Origin: Pseudolabrys sp. | GTDB taxonomy: Bacteria; Pseudomonadota; Alphaproteobacteria; Rhizobiales; Xanthobacteraceae | DNA length: 64,000 bases | Reading direction: 5' to 3' | NCBI GenBank assembly: GCA_029980465.1 | Contig: JARYIJ010000001.1 | Location: forward strand, 62,001-126,000 | In this document: piece after piece, positions 17,399-25,894 of the stretch | Layout of the letters: the number at the start of each line of letters is the position of its first letter | Numbering within the stretch: position 1 is the stretch's first letter | The notes under the pieces: model-generated | Told to the model about the DNA's origin: nothing | The model's database searches: none | The model's input: the letters and a program-made list of their open reading frames with translations, nothing else | Position numbers and translations under genes: made by a program

Positions 17399-17480
17399 GT
17401 TCCCAACTCGGCGCCGCGAATTCCGCCGGAACTCATCGCGGGCTCGCCCGTTGGCCTCCCACCACATGAGGAGGCGAATC

Positions 17481-17795
17481 ATGCCCGATATCGATCCGAA
17501 TTTGCATGAGCCCGGTCCGCAGCCCGATCCGATGCTTCGGCGCGGCAAGATCGAACCGGTCTGGTTCTGGATGGGCGGCATCGTGATCGCCGGGATCGTC
17601 GTCGCCACCCTGTTTGCGGTCAGTCCGCCCAGCAATCACACGGCCAGCAACACTCTCGCTGCGCCGCAGGCAGCCAACAAGGATTCGGCGCCTTCCGTCG
17701 CTCTGGCGCCTGGACGGCAGACGACAGGCGCGGCTTCCGTCGATACCAACGACACGCATCGGCAGACGAACGCGAGCAGGCCGGATCAAAAATGA
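17481..17795 (+). CDS. Hypothetical single-pass membrane protein
   Basis: The 104-residue protein has a cytoplasmic proline-rich N-terminus (MPDIDPNLHEPGPQPDPMLR), one membrane helix (VWFWMGGIVIAGIVVATLFA) and a Ser/Thr/Ala-rich exported tail. AGGAGG seven nucleotides before the ATG at 17481 fixes the start. No family is recognised. Confidence 0.7.
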   Translation: MPDIDPNLHEPGPQPDPMLRRGKIEPVWFWMGGIVIAGIVVATLFAVSPPSNHTASNTLAAPQAANKDSAPSVALAPGRQTTGAASVDTNDTHRQTNASRPDQK

Positions 17796-17799
17796 CGCG

Positions 17800-17982
17800 T
17801 CAGCCCAGCATCGCGTAGAGGCCAAAACCGAGCGCGGCGCTGCCGACCGCCTCGATTGCCTCGAACGGCAGACGGCCCAGTTCGGCGCTCACGAACGGAA
17901 ACAGCAGGCGGCCCACCGGCAGCATCACCAGGGCGACCGTGGCAATACAAACGACCTGCAAGATGGTTCGATAGCGGATCAT
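17800..17982 (-). CDS. Small hypothetical membrane protein
   Basis: This 60-residue protein is made of two hydrophobic helices (TILQVVCIATVALVMLPVGR and AIEAVGSAALGFGLYAMLG). The ATG at 17982 is preferred to the open frame reaching 18045, because the longer form runs into the end of the next gene and has a non-membrane, arginine-rich start. It is probably co-transcribed with the AhpD-like gene upstream. No function is known. Confidence 0.6.
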   Translation of the reverse strand: MIRYRTILQVVCIATVALVMLPVGRLLFPFVSAELGRLPFEAIEAVGSAALGFGLYAMLG

Positions 17983-18045
17983 TGGCGGCTTCCGGGGACG
18001 GCGCTCGACCACATTATATGAAGTCGCTCGGCGGTCGCGAAACAT

Positions 18046-18459
18046 TCATTTCAGGAACACCTCGTCGATCGGCACGCGGTAGCCGTTGGCGAGACGATTG
18101 GTTTCGTTGGCCATGCCAGTGACCGCCATGACTTCAGCGAACATGGCCTCGCTCATGCCCGCTTTGCGGGCCGCCGCCGTGTGGCTGGCGATGCAGTAAC
18201 CGCACCCGTTGGTGACCGAGACGGCGAGATAGATCATCTCCTTGGTCAGAGGGTCGAGCGCGCCGGGCGCCATGATCTCCTTGATGCTCTCCCAGGTCCG
18301 TTTCAGCGTCGCCGGATCGTGCGCCAGATACTTCCAGAAGTTGTTCACGTCCGGGACGTTCCGGCTCTTTTTGATATCGTCGTAGACCGCGCGCACGGCG
18401 GGCGAGGCGTCGGCGTATTCGATCGGTGCAAGCATGGCTGGCTCGAAATCCCGTGTCAT
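18046..18459 (-). CDS. Carboxymuconolactone decarboxylase-family (AhpD-like) protein
   Basis: The 137-residue protein is an all-helical CMD-family member with the redox motif CGYCIASH (Cys86, Cys89, His93) followed by TAAARKAG, as in AhpD-like peroxidase partners and alkylhydroperoxidases. The start is uncertain: ATGs at 18459 and 18435 both fit, and the frame is open to 18510. A role in peroxide reduction or a small-molecule decarboxylase is possible. Confidence 0.85.
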   Translation of the reverse strand: MTRDFEPAMLAPIEYADASPAVRAVYDDIKKSRNVPDVNNFWKYLAHDPATLKRTWESIKEIMAPGALDPLTKEMIYLAVSVTNGCGYCIASHTAAARKAGMSEAMFAEVMAVTGMANETNRLANGYRVPIDEVFLK

Positions 18460-18612
18460 TCGTGGCGGTACGCTATCATAGCGGCTTCCGTTCCGCTTTA
18501 TTCCTGACAAGCGGCGCCCTTGGCACGATTTCGTGATCGTGCATCCTGCGATTGTGACCGCGGCGGCGAGAATCTGCTGGTAGGACTATCGCCGCTCAGT
18601 CCGGAGAGTCTC

Positions 18613-19011
18613 ATGCTCAATCGACGCACCCTGATCGGCGCTGTTGCAACTGGCGCCCTGCTCGCGGCCGGCACCGTCGCGTTCGCGACGACAACGGCCG
18701 CACCCTACTCCCAGCGGGCCTTCGACGCCGCGCAATCCGCCGGCAAGCCGATCCTGTTGCACGTCACGGCGCCGTGGTGCCCCACCTGCCGCGCCCAGAA
18801 GCCGATCCTGTCGGTGCTCGAGAGCCAACCGAAATACAAGGACATGGTCGCGCAGGATATCGACTTCGACACCAGCAAGGATCTGCTGCGCCGGCTTCAC
18901 GTCACCCAGCAGAGCACGCTGATCGTGTACAAAGGCAAGACGGAAGTCGGCCGCTCGACCGGCGACACCGACATGATGTCGATCGAGGCGCTGCTCGACA
19001 AGGCGGTCTGA
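18613..19011 (+). CDS. Exported thioredoxin-fold protein
   Basis: The 132-residue protein has an N-terminal hydrophobic signal (MLNRRTLIGAVATGALLAAG) with a twin-Arg that is not a clear Tat motif. A thioredoxin domain with WCPTC (Cys56, Cys59) and a cis-Pro-type loop (TQQSTLIVYKG) follows. The CcdA-type transporter gene starts 6 nt downstream, so this protein is probably reduced in the periplasm by electrons passed through that transporter. ATG at 18613 begins the signal peptide. Confidence 0.88.
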   Translation: MLNRRTLIGAVATGALLAAGTVAFATTTAAPYSQRAFDAAQSAGKPILLHVTAPWCPTCRAQKPILSVLESQPKYKDMVAQDIDFDTSKDLLRRLHVTQQSTLIVYKGKTEVGRSTGDTDMMSIEALLDKAV

Positions 19012-19017
19012 GCGGAC

Positions 19018-19728
19018 ATGCTGGCGCTTGCCCTGCTCGCGGGAGTTCTGTCTGTCCTGTCACCCTGCGTGCTGCCGCTGCTGCCGATCGTGCTGGGCGC
19101 CGCGCTGTCGCATCATCGTTATGGACCGTTGGCGCTCGCCGCCGGCCTGACGCTGTCTTACGTCACGGTCGGGCTCCTCATCGCAACGGTCGGCTACGCG
19201 ATCGGCCTCGATCAGGATGTCGTCCGCAAGGTGGCCGCGACGCTCCTGATCGCGATCGGCGCTGTGCTGCTGTTGCCGCGCCTGCAGGACCGGTTCGCGA
19301 TTGCCGCAGGTCCGCTCGGCGGTTGGGCGCAGACGCAAGCCGGTGAAATTCCGAAGCGCGGCCTGTCCGGCCAGTTCGCTCTCGGCATCCTGCTCGGCGC
19401 GGTGTGGAGCCCCTGCGTCGGACCGACACTCGGCGCTGCGTCGGTCCTGGCGTCACAAGGCAAGGACCTCGGCGCCGTCGCCGCGACCATGATCGCGTTT
19501 GGCATCGGCGCGGCCCTGCCGCTGATCGTGCTCGGCCTGGCGTCGCGTGAAGCGCTGACGCGCTGGCGCGAGCGGCTGTTGGCGGCGGGGAAAGGCGGCA
19601 AATACGCGCTCGGCAGCCTGCTCGTTGTCTTCGGCGTGATGATCGTGACGGGCTTCGACCGCGCCGTTGAAACCGCGCTCGTCAACGCATCGCCAGACTG
19701 GCTGACGCACCTCACGACGCGTTTCTAG
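19018..19728 (+). CDS. ccdA: CcdA-type thiol:disulfide electron transporter
   Basis: This 236-residue membrane protein of the DsbD/CcdA family has six helices with one redox Cys in each repeat: Cys17 in LSPCVLPLLP and Cys133 in WSPCVGPTLG. It passes reducing equivalents from cytoplasmic thioredoxin to periplasmic acceptors, here very likely the exported thioredoxin-fold protein encoded just upstream. No cytochrome c maturation genes are linked, so the final target may be another periplasmic disulfide. Confidence 0.92.
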   Translation: MLALALLAGVLSVLSPCVLPLLPIVLGAALSHHRYGPLALAAGLTLSYVTVGLLIATVGYAIGLDQDVVRKVAATLLIAIGAVLLLPRLQDRFAIAAGPLGGWAQTQAGEIPKRGLSGQFALGILLGAVWSPCVGPTLGAASVLASQGKDLGAVAATMIAFGIGAALPLIVLGLASREALTRWRERLLAAGKGGKYALGSLLVVFGVMIVTGFDRAVETALVNASPDWLTHLTTRF

Positions 19729-19796
19729 TCCGAAAAAAGTCGTCGTCGCCCTCAAGGCCATCGGCTAACGTTGCGCGCAATCATGCGAGGAACGCC

Positions 19797-20567
19797 ATGC
19801 CGAAAACGCCGAACTACTTTCAAGGCAAGACCATCATCATCACCGGCGCCGCCAGCGGCATCGGCCGCGCCACCGCGCAGATTTTCGCGCGCGAAGGCGC
19901 CAACGTGGTGTGCGCCGACATCAACGGAAAAGGCGCCAAGGAAACGGTCGAGCAGGTCAACGCCGCCGGAAGTCAGGGACTCGCGCTCGCCATCGACGTC
20001 ACCAAACGCGCGGCGGTCAAGGACATGATCGAGCTGGCGATCAACGATTTCGGCCGCATCCACTTCCTGTTCAATTCGGCCGGCGCCGCGCTCAAGCGCT
20101 CCAAGTTTCTCGACATCGACGATGATCTGCTCGACCGTACTTTCGACCTCAATTTCAAGGGCACGTTCTATCCGACACAAGCCATCATTCCGCACATGCT
20201 CGAAAACGGTGGCGGCGTCATCGTCAATGTCGCCAGCATGGCGGCGAAGCGCGGCGGCCCCGGCTCGTCGGTGCACTACGCGGCGGCCAAGGGCGCGGTG
20301 AACTCGATGACGCTTGGCGTGGCGCGCGAATTCGCCAAGGACAACATCCGCTGCCTGTCGATCTCACCCGGCCCGATCAAGACGCCGTTCCAGGCGGCGG
20401 CCAATTCGTCGCCCGAACTGATCAAGCGCTTTCTCGACGACATTCCGATGGGCCGCTTCGGCGAGCCGGAAGAGATCGGCGAGCTGGTGCTGTTCATGTG
20501 CTCGGACGCCTGCCCGTTCATGACCGCCGATACGGTCTACGTGAACGGCGGCGGCGGCTGGCGCTGA
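19797..20567 (+). CDS. Short-chain dehydrogenase/reductase
   Basis: The 256-residue classical SDR has the cofactor motif TGAASGIG (16-23), NSAG, and the catalytic Ser147, Tyr161 and Lys165 (YAAAK). Asp41 at the end of the second beta strand favours NAD over NADP. The C-terminus (YVNGGGGWR) is typical. Substrate is unknown. The gene stands alone and converges on a chemoreceptor gene. Confidence 0.92.
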   Translation: MPKTPNYFQGKTIIITGAASGIGRATAQIFAREGANVVCADINGKGAKETVEQVNAAGSQGLALAIDVTKRAAVKDMIELAINDFGRIHFLFNSAGAALKRSKFLDIDDDLLDRTFDLNFKGTFYPTQAIIPHMLENGGGVIVNVASMAAKRGGPGSSVHYAAAKGAVNSMTLGVAREFAKDNIRCLSISPGPIKTPFQAAANSSPELIKRFLDDIPMGRFGEPEEIGELVLFMCSDACPFMTADTVYVNGGGGWR

Positions 20568-20571
20568 CATC

Positions 20572-20605
20572 CAGGTCAGGCCATGACCTGTCACGAACGA
20601 CAGGT
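20572..20605. other. Overlapping alternative hairpins between convergent genes
   Basis: CAGGTCA/TGACCTG (20572-20578 with 20584-20590) and ACCTGTC/GACAGGT (20586-20592 with 20599-20605) share bases, so only one hairpin can form at a time. With no T tract on either strand, a role in 3'-end formation for the convergent SDR and chemoreceptor genes is only a guess. Confidence 0.35.
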
Positions 20606-20646
20606 GAATAAGCTCTGAATCGGTTCGGGCGCCATCATGGCGCGCC

Positions 20647-22134
20647 TCAGGCTCGCAAGCGGGCGATATCCTCGGTGAACGAGCGCACGCGTTCACGGAT
20701 GGTGAGCGTCTGCTCCGCGACGGCTTGCGCCGCGCTGCTCACCTGCGCGACCGCCTGCGCGTTGCTGGCCGACAACTCCTCGATCCGGGCGATCGACTTC
20801 TCGACGTGGCCGACGCTGTTGGCGGCAGCGTCCACATTCTGCGCGATCTCGCTGGTCGCCATGGCCTGCTGATTAACCGCCGCGGCGATGCCGGTGGATA
20901 CGTCTTCGAGCGCGCGGATCTTCTCCGACACGGCATGGATCGCTGCCACCGAGCGATTGCTGGTGTCCTGCATCGCGGCAACGCGCCGTGCGATGTCCTG
21001 CGTCGCCTTGGCGGTCTGGTTGGCAAGCGCCTTGACCTCCTGCGCCACCACGCTGAAGCCGCGGCCCGCCTCGCCGGCGCGCGCCGCCTCGATGGTGGCA
21101 TTGAGCGCCAGCAGGTTGGTCTGCTCGGCAATGCCGCTGATCAATCCGGTGACGTCGCCGATCTCGGCCGACACCACGGCCATCTCGTCCATAGTCGCTG
21201 TGGTCCGGCCCGCCTCCTCCACCGCCGCCGCGGCCAGCGTCGCCGAGCGCTCGGCGCTGATGCCGACCTCGCCGATCGTATGAGACAGTTCCTGCCCGGC
21301 CGCCGCCATCAGCTCGACCTTGCGGGCGGTCGCTTCGGACGCGGCCGAGACGGCGACAACCTGCGCGCCGGTCTTGGTCGAGGCAACGCCGAGACTGTTG
21401 GCGTTCTCCATCAGGCCCGTGGCGCTCGAATGAAGAAGGTCGATGGATTGCGCCATTTCGGCCTTGAATTGCTCAAGCAAGGCCCGGCTCTGCTCGGCCT
21501 GCTCGGTCGTTGTCGATAGCATGGCGGCGCGGGCGGCGGCGAGCTGCTCGAGCTCGGCCGCCGAGGTCTCAGCCTGGGCGCGTGTCTGCTCCAGCACCTC
21601 GAACGCGCGGCGGATCACGCCGCCGATCAAGATGAGCACCGCGGATTCCACCACCACGACCCAGGCGTGGACCAGAAAACGCCCGACGTCGGTGCCGCCC
21701 GGAAAGATCGCCGCCGGCAGCAGAAAGTCGAACACGGCATGCTCTAGGGCGATCAGCGCCGCAGCGAGGGCGATGAGACGCCAGCCGCAGAAGCCGCCGA
21801 GCATCGCCAGCACGGCGAAATAATAAAAGTGCATCTCGATCTGCCACGGATGCCCGCGCATGACGAACACCAGCAGCGAAGTCTGGCCGACCAGCGCCAC
21901 GGCGAGCGCCGCGCCGACCACCAAAGTCGGTCGGCCGGCTTGCATCAGCAGCGCCGGCAGCAGCGCGAGGATCAGCGCCACCGCGCCGATCAGCGCCACA
22001 TTCTCATCGCGCCACCAGGCCACGAGGCTGAGCGCCGGCACGTGCAGCAAGGCGAGCCCGATCAAGCCGCGCGCCACGGTCTTGCGCAGGCCGGTAATAT
22101 TGGTCGTATCGAAACGCTCGAACAGCGCGCTCAT
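20647..22134 (-). CDS. Methyl-accepting chemotaxis protein with multi-helix membrane domain
   Basis: The 495-residue chemoreceptor has an N-terminal domain of about six membrane helices (to about residue 190) instead of a periplasmic ligand-binding domain, a short coiled coil, and a signalling domain whose hairpin tip reads SGIAEQTNLLALNATIEAAR, followed by AGRGFSVVAQEVKALANQ. Sensing is therefore likely inside the membrane or by its energy state. The ATG at 22134 overlaps the stop of the small gene upstream by 4 bp (ATGA), so the two are coupled. It has no linked che genes here. Confidence 0.92.
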   Translation of the reverse strand: MSALFERFDTTNITGLRKTVARGLIGLALLHVPALSLVAWWRDENVALIGAVALILALLPALLMQAGRPTLVVGAALAVALVGQTSLLVFVMRGHPWQIEMHFYYFAVLAMLGGFCGWRLIALAAALIALEHAVFDFLLPAAIFPGGTDVGRFLVHAWVVVVESAVLILIGGVIRRAFEVLEQTRAQAETSAAELEQLAAARAAMLSTTTEQAEQSRALLEQFKAEMAQSIDLLHSSATGLMENANSLGVASTKTGAQVVAVSAASEATARKVELMAAAGQELSHTIGEVGISAERSATLAAAAVEEAGRTTATMDEMAVVSAEIGDVTGLISGIAEQTNLLALNATIEAARAGEAGRGFSVVAQEVKALANQTAKATQDIARRVAAMQDTSNRSVAAIHAVSEKIRALEDVSTGIAAAVNQQAMATSEIAQNVDAAANSVGHVEKSIARIEELSASNAQAVAQVSSAAQAVAEQTLTIRERVRSFTEDIARLRA

Positions 22135-22469
22135 TGTGTCACCGCCGCGCTGCAGCCCGGCACCAGCGCCGCGTCGGCGACCAGCCAAGCGCCGTGCCGC
22201 CTGGCACGGCCGGCAAATTGAGCGTCATCCGGCACCGCGATGACGATGTTGGCGAAAGGTCCGGCCCGCAGCACGCGCCCGCCCGCCTCGGCGACGTGCG
22301 CGAAGGCCGCGCTGGCTTGTGTGCCGGGCGCGAAGATCACCGCCACCGGCGCCCGCGGATCGCGCGGCGATAGCACGAGGAAACCGGTGACGACGAAGAC
22401 GGCCAGCGCCGCGCCCGCAATCAATCCGATGTCGGCAAGGCTGGCGCGAGAGGCCGGAATGGGAGACAT
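22131..22469 (-). CDS. Hypothetical membrane-anchored protein coupled to chemoreceptor
   Basis: The 112-residue protein has one N-terminal membrane helix (IGLIAGAALAVFVVTGFLVL) and a small exported domain (APVAVIFAPGTQASAAFAHV to the LVADAALVPGCSAAV end). No family is recognised. It overlaps the chemoreceptor start by 4 bp, which implies a joint role. ATG at 22469 is preferred; a GTG at 22496 would add nine residues. It may lend a periplasmic sensing part to a receptor that has none. Confidence 0.7.
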   Translation of the reverse strand: MSPIPASRASLADIGLIAGAALAVFVVTGFLVLSPRDPRAPVAVIFAPGTQASAAFAHVAEAGGRVLRAGPFANIVIAVPDDAQFAGRARRHGAWLVADAALVPGCSAAVTQ

Positions 22470-22647
22470 GACGACAGAAGGATTCGAAAATTCCACGTCT
22501 TTTTATGGTTGAGAGACGTTAACGATTTGCTGCGGAACGCGGCCAACTGAATAGGGGTTTTACGATACGAAACAACCACTCCTTCGGTTGTCGTCATTGG
22601 TAATATTCTCGGCTGCCGTCCCCGCGCTGACGCAAGGTTGTTCTTAT

Positions 22648-22890
22648 CCTCAGAGTCTGACTCGAAAAGAGCTCGTCAAAATCAACGGCGTGTCCCGGAC
22701 GCGGTGCAGCACGAGCCATAAGCGCCCTCGCTCCCGCTTATGGCGAGGTGGTGCACCGCAGAGCCGGGACCCCGGTTATACGCGAAGAAAAGAAAGCGGG
22801 GTCCCGGGTCTGCAGCGCATCGTTTCACGCTGCGCCGCGCCCGGGACACGAGCTTGGAAACCCGGAATCATTTCCGGTCAGACTCTGAGG
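22648..22890. repeat. Inverted-repeat element, family A, copy 1
   Basis: This 243-bp non-coding element has perfect 14-bp terminal inverted repeats, CCTCAGAGTCTGAC at 22648-22661 and its complement at 22877-22890. Nested inside are CGTGTCCCGG paired with CCGGGACACG, and a GGGACCCCGG/CGGGGTCCC stem. Shared core text (GTGTCCCGGACGCGGTGCAG and TGGTGCACCGCAGAGCCGGG) links it to three more copies in the window. It resembles a MITE or large REP-type element; no target-site duplication is clear. Confidence 0.9.
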
Positions 22891-23390
22891 ATTGAGGTCG
22901 GTGCGCGCTTCGATTTTCAAACAGCCCGCGCAGCCAACGCTCCGCAACCCCTGTTGTTAGCGACGCGGGGGCGTCGTCCTTCCTTTTCCTCCCTTCGTCT
23001 CAAGACGAAGGGGACGGAGCGCCGGGCGGCGCAACGTCTTGGTTTCCGCACCTTGCGATGCGGAGAGCCTCTGGCGAAGAGGCTCGCGCCGTCCGGCGCT
23101 CCATCGCGGCTTCGCGGAAGGCCGCAGCCTGTCCGCAGACCCAGGGCCGCGCTTCGCCGGACTCCATTGATGATTGGGTTCCCGGCTTAAGCAGGCTCCC
23201 TGCGGACGGGTCGTCATGCCCGTCGGGCGGGGTCCCGGGCCTCCCGGGGATGGGCTTGCGAAACCCACCCGCAGGCACCGCATCCGGTCCCGCCATCAGC
23301 ACGCCTCTAGATGACGCCCTTCGACGGACCGGACTGTGTGACTATAGTCATATTAGGAATATTGTCAAGAGATGCCAGTCAAGCCCATCT
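22891..23390. other. Gene-free, hairpin-rich intergenic stretch
   Basis: These 500 bp have no supportable gene; open frames here lack family matches and ribosome sites. Several perfect hairpins occur, such as CCTTCGTCT/AGACGAAGG (22992-23011) and GAGCCTCT/AGAGGCTC (23065-23085). A perfect 12-bp palindrome TGACTATAGTCA lies at 23339-23350 in a short AT-rich tract. The stretch looks like further dispersed repeat sequence, but no second copy lies in this window. Confidence 0.6.
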
Positions 23391-23506
23391 CCTCATGGTG
23401 AGGAGCGCCGCAGGCGCGTCTCGAACCATGAGGCCCCGGCGCCAGCTGCGCACGGGCCGCCTCCCCTTCGAGACGCCGCGCTCGCGCGCGGCTCCTCAGG
23501 ATGAGG
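23391..23506. repeat. Palindromic repeat, family B
   Basis: The left arm CCTCATGGTGAGGAGCGCC and right arm GCTCCTCAGGATGAGG, with paired GTCTCGAA/TTCGAGAC inner blocks, form a 116-bp interrupted palindrome. This arrangement is common in Bradyrhizobium-type genomes as a dispersed intergenic repeat. It ends 17 bp from the stop of the FKBP gene. Confidence 0.8.
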
Positions 23507-23522
23507 CGGATGAGCGCCCGCC

Positions 23523-23957
23523 CTACTCCTCGACCTTCAGCAGCTCGACGTCGAACATCAAGGTCGCGTTCGGCGGAATAACGCCGCCGGCGCCTTGCGA
23601 TCCGTAGGCGAGCTGCGGCGGCACGATCAGGGTGCGCTTGCCGCCGACCTTCATCGTAGCAACGCCCTCGTCCCAGCCGGGAATGACCTTGCCGGCGCCG
23701 ACGTGGAACGAGAACGGCTCGTTGCGATCGACCGACGAGTCGAATTTCGCTCCCTTCTGGCCGTTCTGGTAGAGCCAGCCGGTGTAGTGCACCACCGCGA
23801 TCTTGCCCTTCGCCTCCGGGCCGGTGCCGACCTTGACGTCGATGTATTTCAGGCCAGACGAGGTGGTCACCGTCTTCCCCTGGGCGAGGGCCGGCGAATG
23901 AGGCGCGACCAGCGCGGCTACGGCGAGCGCGAGAACGAACATTGAGGCGCGGAGCAT
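23523..23957 (-). CDS. Exported FKBP-type peptidyl-prolyl isomerase
   Basis: The 144-residue protein has a signal peptide (MLRASMFVLALAVAALVAPH, cleavage near ALAQG) and one FKBP domain with VVHYTGWLYQNGQKGAKFDS, VIPGWDEGV and YGSQGAGGVIPPNATLMFDV, which keep the usual active-site Tyr, Phe, Asp, Val, Ile and Trp. It should help fold periplasmic proteins. It lies between repeats on both sides and is monocistronic. Confidence 0.93.
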   Translation of the reverse strand: MLRASMFVLALAVAALVAPHSPALAQGKTVTTSSGLKYIDVKVGTGPEAKGKIAVVHYTGWLYQNGQKGAKFDSSVDRNEPFSFHVGAGKVIPGWDEGVATMKVGGKRTLIVPPQLAYGSQGAGGVIPPNATLMFDVELLKVEE

Positions 23958-23999
23958 GAGAAGGAGTCTCCTGGAGGATGACAGGCTTTATACCTCGTC

Positions 24000-24021
24000 A
24001 TGCCCGGCTTGTGCCGGGCAT
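24000..24021. repeat. REP-like palindrome, family C
   Basis: ATGCCCGG-CTTGTG-CCGGGCAT is a perfect stem with a short loop. It is a variant of the 29-bp palindrome that flanks the GIY-YIG gene (25845 and 26205), which has ATGGCCGGG/CCCGGCCAT stems round a CTTGT loop. A run of six T follows nine bases later. It lies about 40 bp upstream of the FKBP start codon. The 70 bp between it and the next repeat hold nothing recognisable. Confidence 0.8.
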
Positions 24022-24093
24022 CCACGCCTTTTTTGCGACGCCGCACAGGCGCGTCACCGGCCCGATATCGGGCGGCCGCACGGTGCTTCGCGC

Positions 24094-24343
24094 CCTCAGA
24101 ATCTAACCCGGAAAGAGCCCATCAAAATCAACGGCGTGTCCCGGACGCGGTGCAGCACAAGCCATCAGCGCGTTTACGCGCGTCTTCGACGCGCTATGGC
24201 GCCGTGGTGCACCGCAGAGCCGGGATCCCGATTGATACACAAAGAAACCGGGGTCCCGGGTCTGCAGCGCACCGCTAATGCGCTGCGCTGCGCCCGGGAC
24301 ACGAGCTTGAAAACCTGGAATCATTTCCGGCCAGACTGTCAGG
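24094..24343. repeat. Inverted-repeat element, family A, copy 2
   Basis: This 250-bp copy shares the family A core. Its terminal repeats have drifted (CCTCAGAATCTAAC left, CCAGACTGTCAGG right). The right terminal repeat overlaps the 3' end of the FAD oxidoreductase gene: the TGA stop (24341-24339) is inside it. The arms form long nested stems. Confidence 0.88.
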
Positions 24344-25661
24344 CCCTTTGTCGGGCCGGGACATCCACCTGATAGTACTTGGCCCAGGCGTTGTTGAGCG
24401 CGAACACAATCGGCTTGCCGAGCACGTGCTCGCTCCACAGCGGCATCAGGAACCGGCGGTCCGGACGGAAATACTGGAAGAAGACGTGGTCGGTCTGCTC
24501 CTCGGTATCGAGGGCATGCCGCCCGACGAAGTCGCCGCAGAACGCCGCCCACGGCAGCCCGACGCAGCCGAGCACGAACTGCACCCACGGCGCCTGCGCG
24601 TCGCGGATGATGGTCGGGAACAGGTCGCGCGTCGTGTCGATGAGGCCCGGCCAGTATTGCAGAAACTCGACATTGGCCAGCGCGGGAAACTTCCTGCGGA
24701 ATTTGCGCACTACATGCCCGGCAACGCGCGGCGAGGTTTCGGCGTTGCGCACGTAGGTCGACAGCATGCTGCCGCCGCCGAGCAGGATGCGCCTGTCGCC
24801 GGTGAGCCTCCAATAGCTGTAGATGAGGTCGGAATCCCAGCATTGCAGCGGGTCGCCCGGAAACAACGCCTTGACGTCGCGGTCGGTCAGCGGCGCGCTG
24901 ATCGTCAGATAGGTCTCGGCTGGGCTGACGTCGTCGGCGTAATGGCAGAAATGGCGCGACGGCGTGTCGGCGCACACCACGATCCGCTCAGCGGTGACGC
25001 TGCCACCGTGCGTGCGCACGGTATGGTCATCGATCGCATGCGCCTCGGTGCTCTCGAAGATGTGCACGCCGCGGCCGAGCAGCACGCGCTTGACGCCCTG
25101 GCAGTAGCGCAGCGCGTCGATGCCGTATGTGCCGCTGTAGCGGACGCCGGCGTGGTAGCGGGTCGAGCCGAGCACGCCGGCGACCTCGGCCGCCGTGTAG
25201 GCGGTGACCGGATAGCCGAGCTGCTTGCGCGCGACGACCTCCTCATGGACGTCGTCGACGCCCGACCTGTCGTTGGCCACGAACAGGCTGTCCTGGGTCT
25301 GCAGGTCGCAGGTGATGCCGTATTTCTGGACGGTCGCGGTGATGAGTTCGATGCCCTTCACCGGCACCTGCCAAAGATTGCGCGCGCCCTCGATGCCGAA
25401 GCGACGTAGAATCTGCGACAGCTCGAGCTCGCTGTCGGGCGTCAGGAAGCCGGCGCTCTTGCCGGTGGTCGAGCCGCCACAGATGTTGCGATCGATGAGG
25501 ACGATGTCGTGGCCGGATTCGGCGAGGCGCAGCGCCGCCGAGAGGCCGGCCATGCCGGCGCCGACCACGACGACGTCGGCCTTGATGTCGGTTGCCAGCG
25601 GCGGCTGGATCGGATCGTCGACGCCCAGCAGCGTCGTATACCACCAGTTTTGAAGCAGCAC
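24339..25661 (-). CDS. FAD-dependent amine/glycine-type oxidoreductase
   Basis: The 440-residue protein belongs to the DAO (D-amino acid oxidase-like) family. The dinucleotide motif VVVGAGMAGLSAALRLAESG (31-50) starts the Rossmann fold, DR follows at the end of beta 2, and GGSTTGKSAGFLTPDSE fits the FAD-binding loop. Relatives include the PuuB-like gamma-glutamylputrescine oxidases. Substrate is uncertain. The last two residues and the stop codon are encoded by the end of repeat copy 2, so the C-terminus may have been changed by the insertion. Confidence 0.87.
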   Translation of the reverse strand: MLLQNWWYTTLLGVDDPIQPPLATDIKADVVVVGAGMAGLSAALRLAESGHDIVLIDRNICGGSTTGKSAGFLTPDSELELSQILRRFGIEGARNLWQVPVKGIELITATVQKYGITCDLQTQDSLFVANDRSGVDDVHEEVVARKQLGYPVTAYTAAEVAGVLGSTRYHAGVRYSGTYGIDALRYCQGVKRVLLGRGVHIFESTEAHAIDDHTVRTHGGSVTAERIVVCADTPSRHFCHYADDVSPAETYLTISAPLTDRDVKALFPGDPLQCWDSDLIYSYWRLTGDRRILLGGGSMLSTYVRNAETSPRVAGHVVRKFRRKFPALANVEFLQYWPGLIDTTRDLFPTIIRDAQAPWVQFVLGCVGLPWAAFCGDFVGRHALDTEEQTDHVFFQYFRPDRRFLMPLWSEHVLGKPIVFALNNAWAKYYQVDVPARQRA

Positions 25662-25844
25662 GGACTGACGACTCCCCCGCCCCGACTCGCTGCCCCGGCG
25701 GCACTCTAGCGGCGAAGGCTGGGGTTTGTCAGGGGCTAAGGCGGCTGATGTCGTTCACTGTTGCGGTGTGGCTCACGCGCGCTCCTAATGCCGATCCTGC
25801 GGATTTTAGTCGCGATGAGCGGTCGAGGAGCCTGCCTATCATCA

Positions 25845-25873
25845 GCGTCATGGCCGGGCTTGTCCCGGCCATC
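25845..25873. repeat. 29-bp palindromic repeat, left arm of GIY-YIG cassette (family C)
   Basis: The unit is itself a hairpin: ATGGCCGGG-CTTGT-CCCGGCCAT with GCGTC before and a C after. An identical copy in opposite orientation lies at 26205-26233. On the plus strand, the ATG at 25850 is in frame with the GIY-YIG gene, and the repeat would encode MAGLVPAI. Confidence 0.93.
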
Positions 25874-25894
25874 CCGATTCCCGACACTCGGACC

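Noticed and set aside
22588..23190. 200-residue open frame over repeat copy 1 and the hairpin-rich stretch
   Set aside because: Composition is arginine-rich noise typical of GC-rich repeats; no ribosome site and no family motif.
23339..23350. Phage repressor operator at TGACTATAGTCA
   Set aside because: Single site, no phage or repressor gene close by; kept only as an observation.
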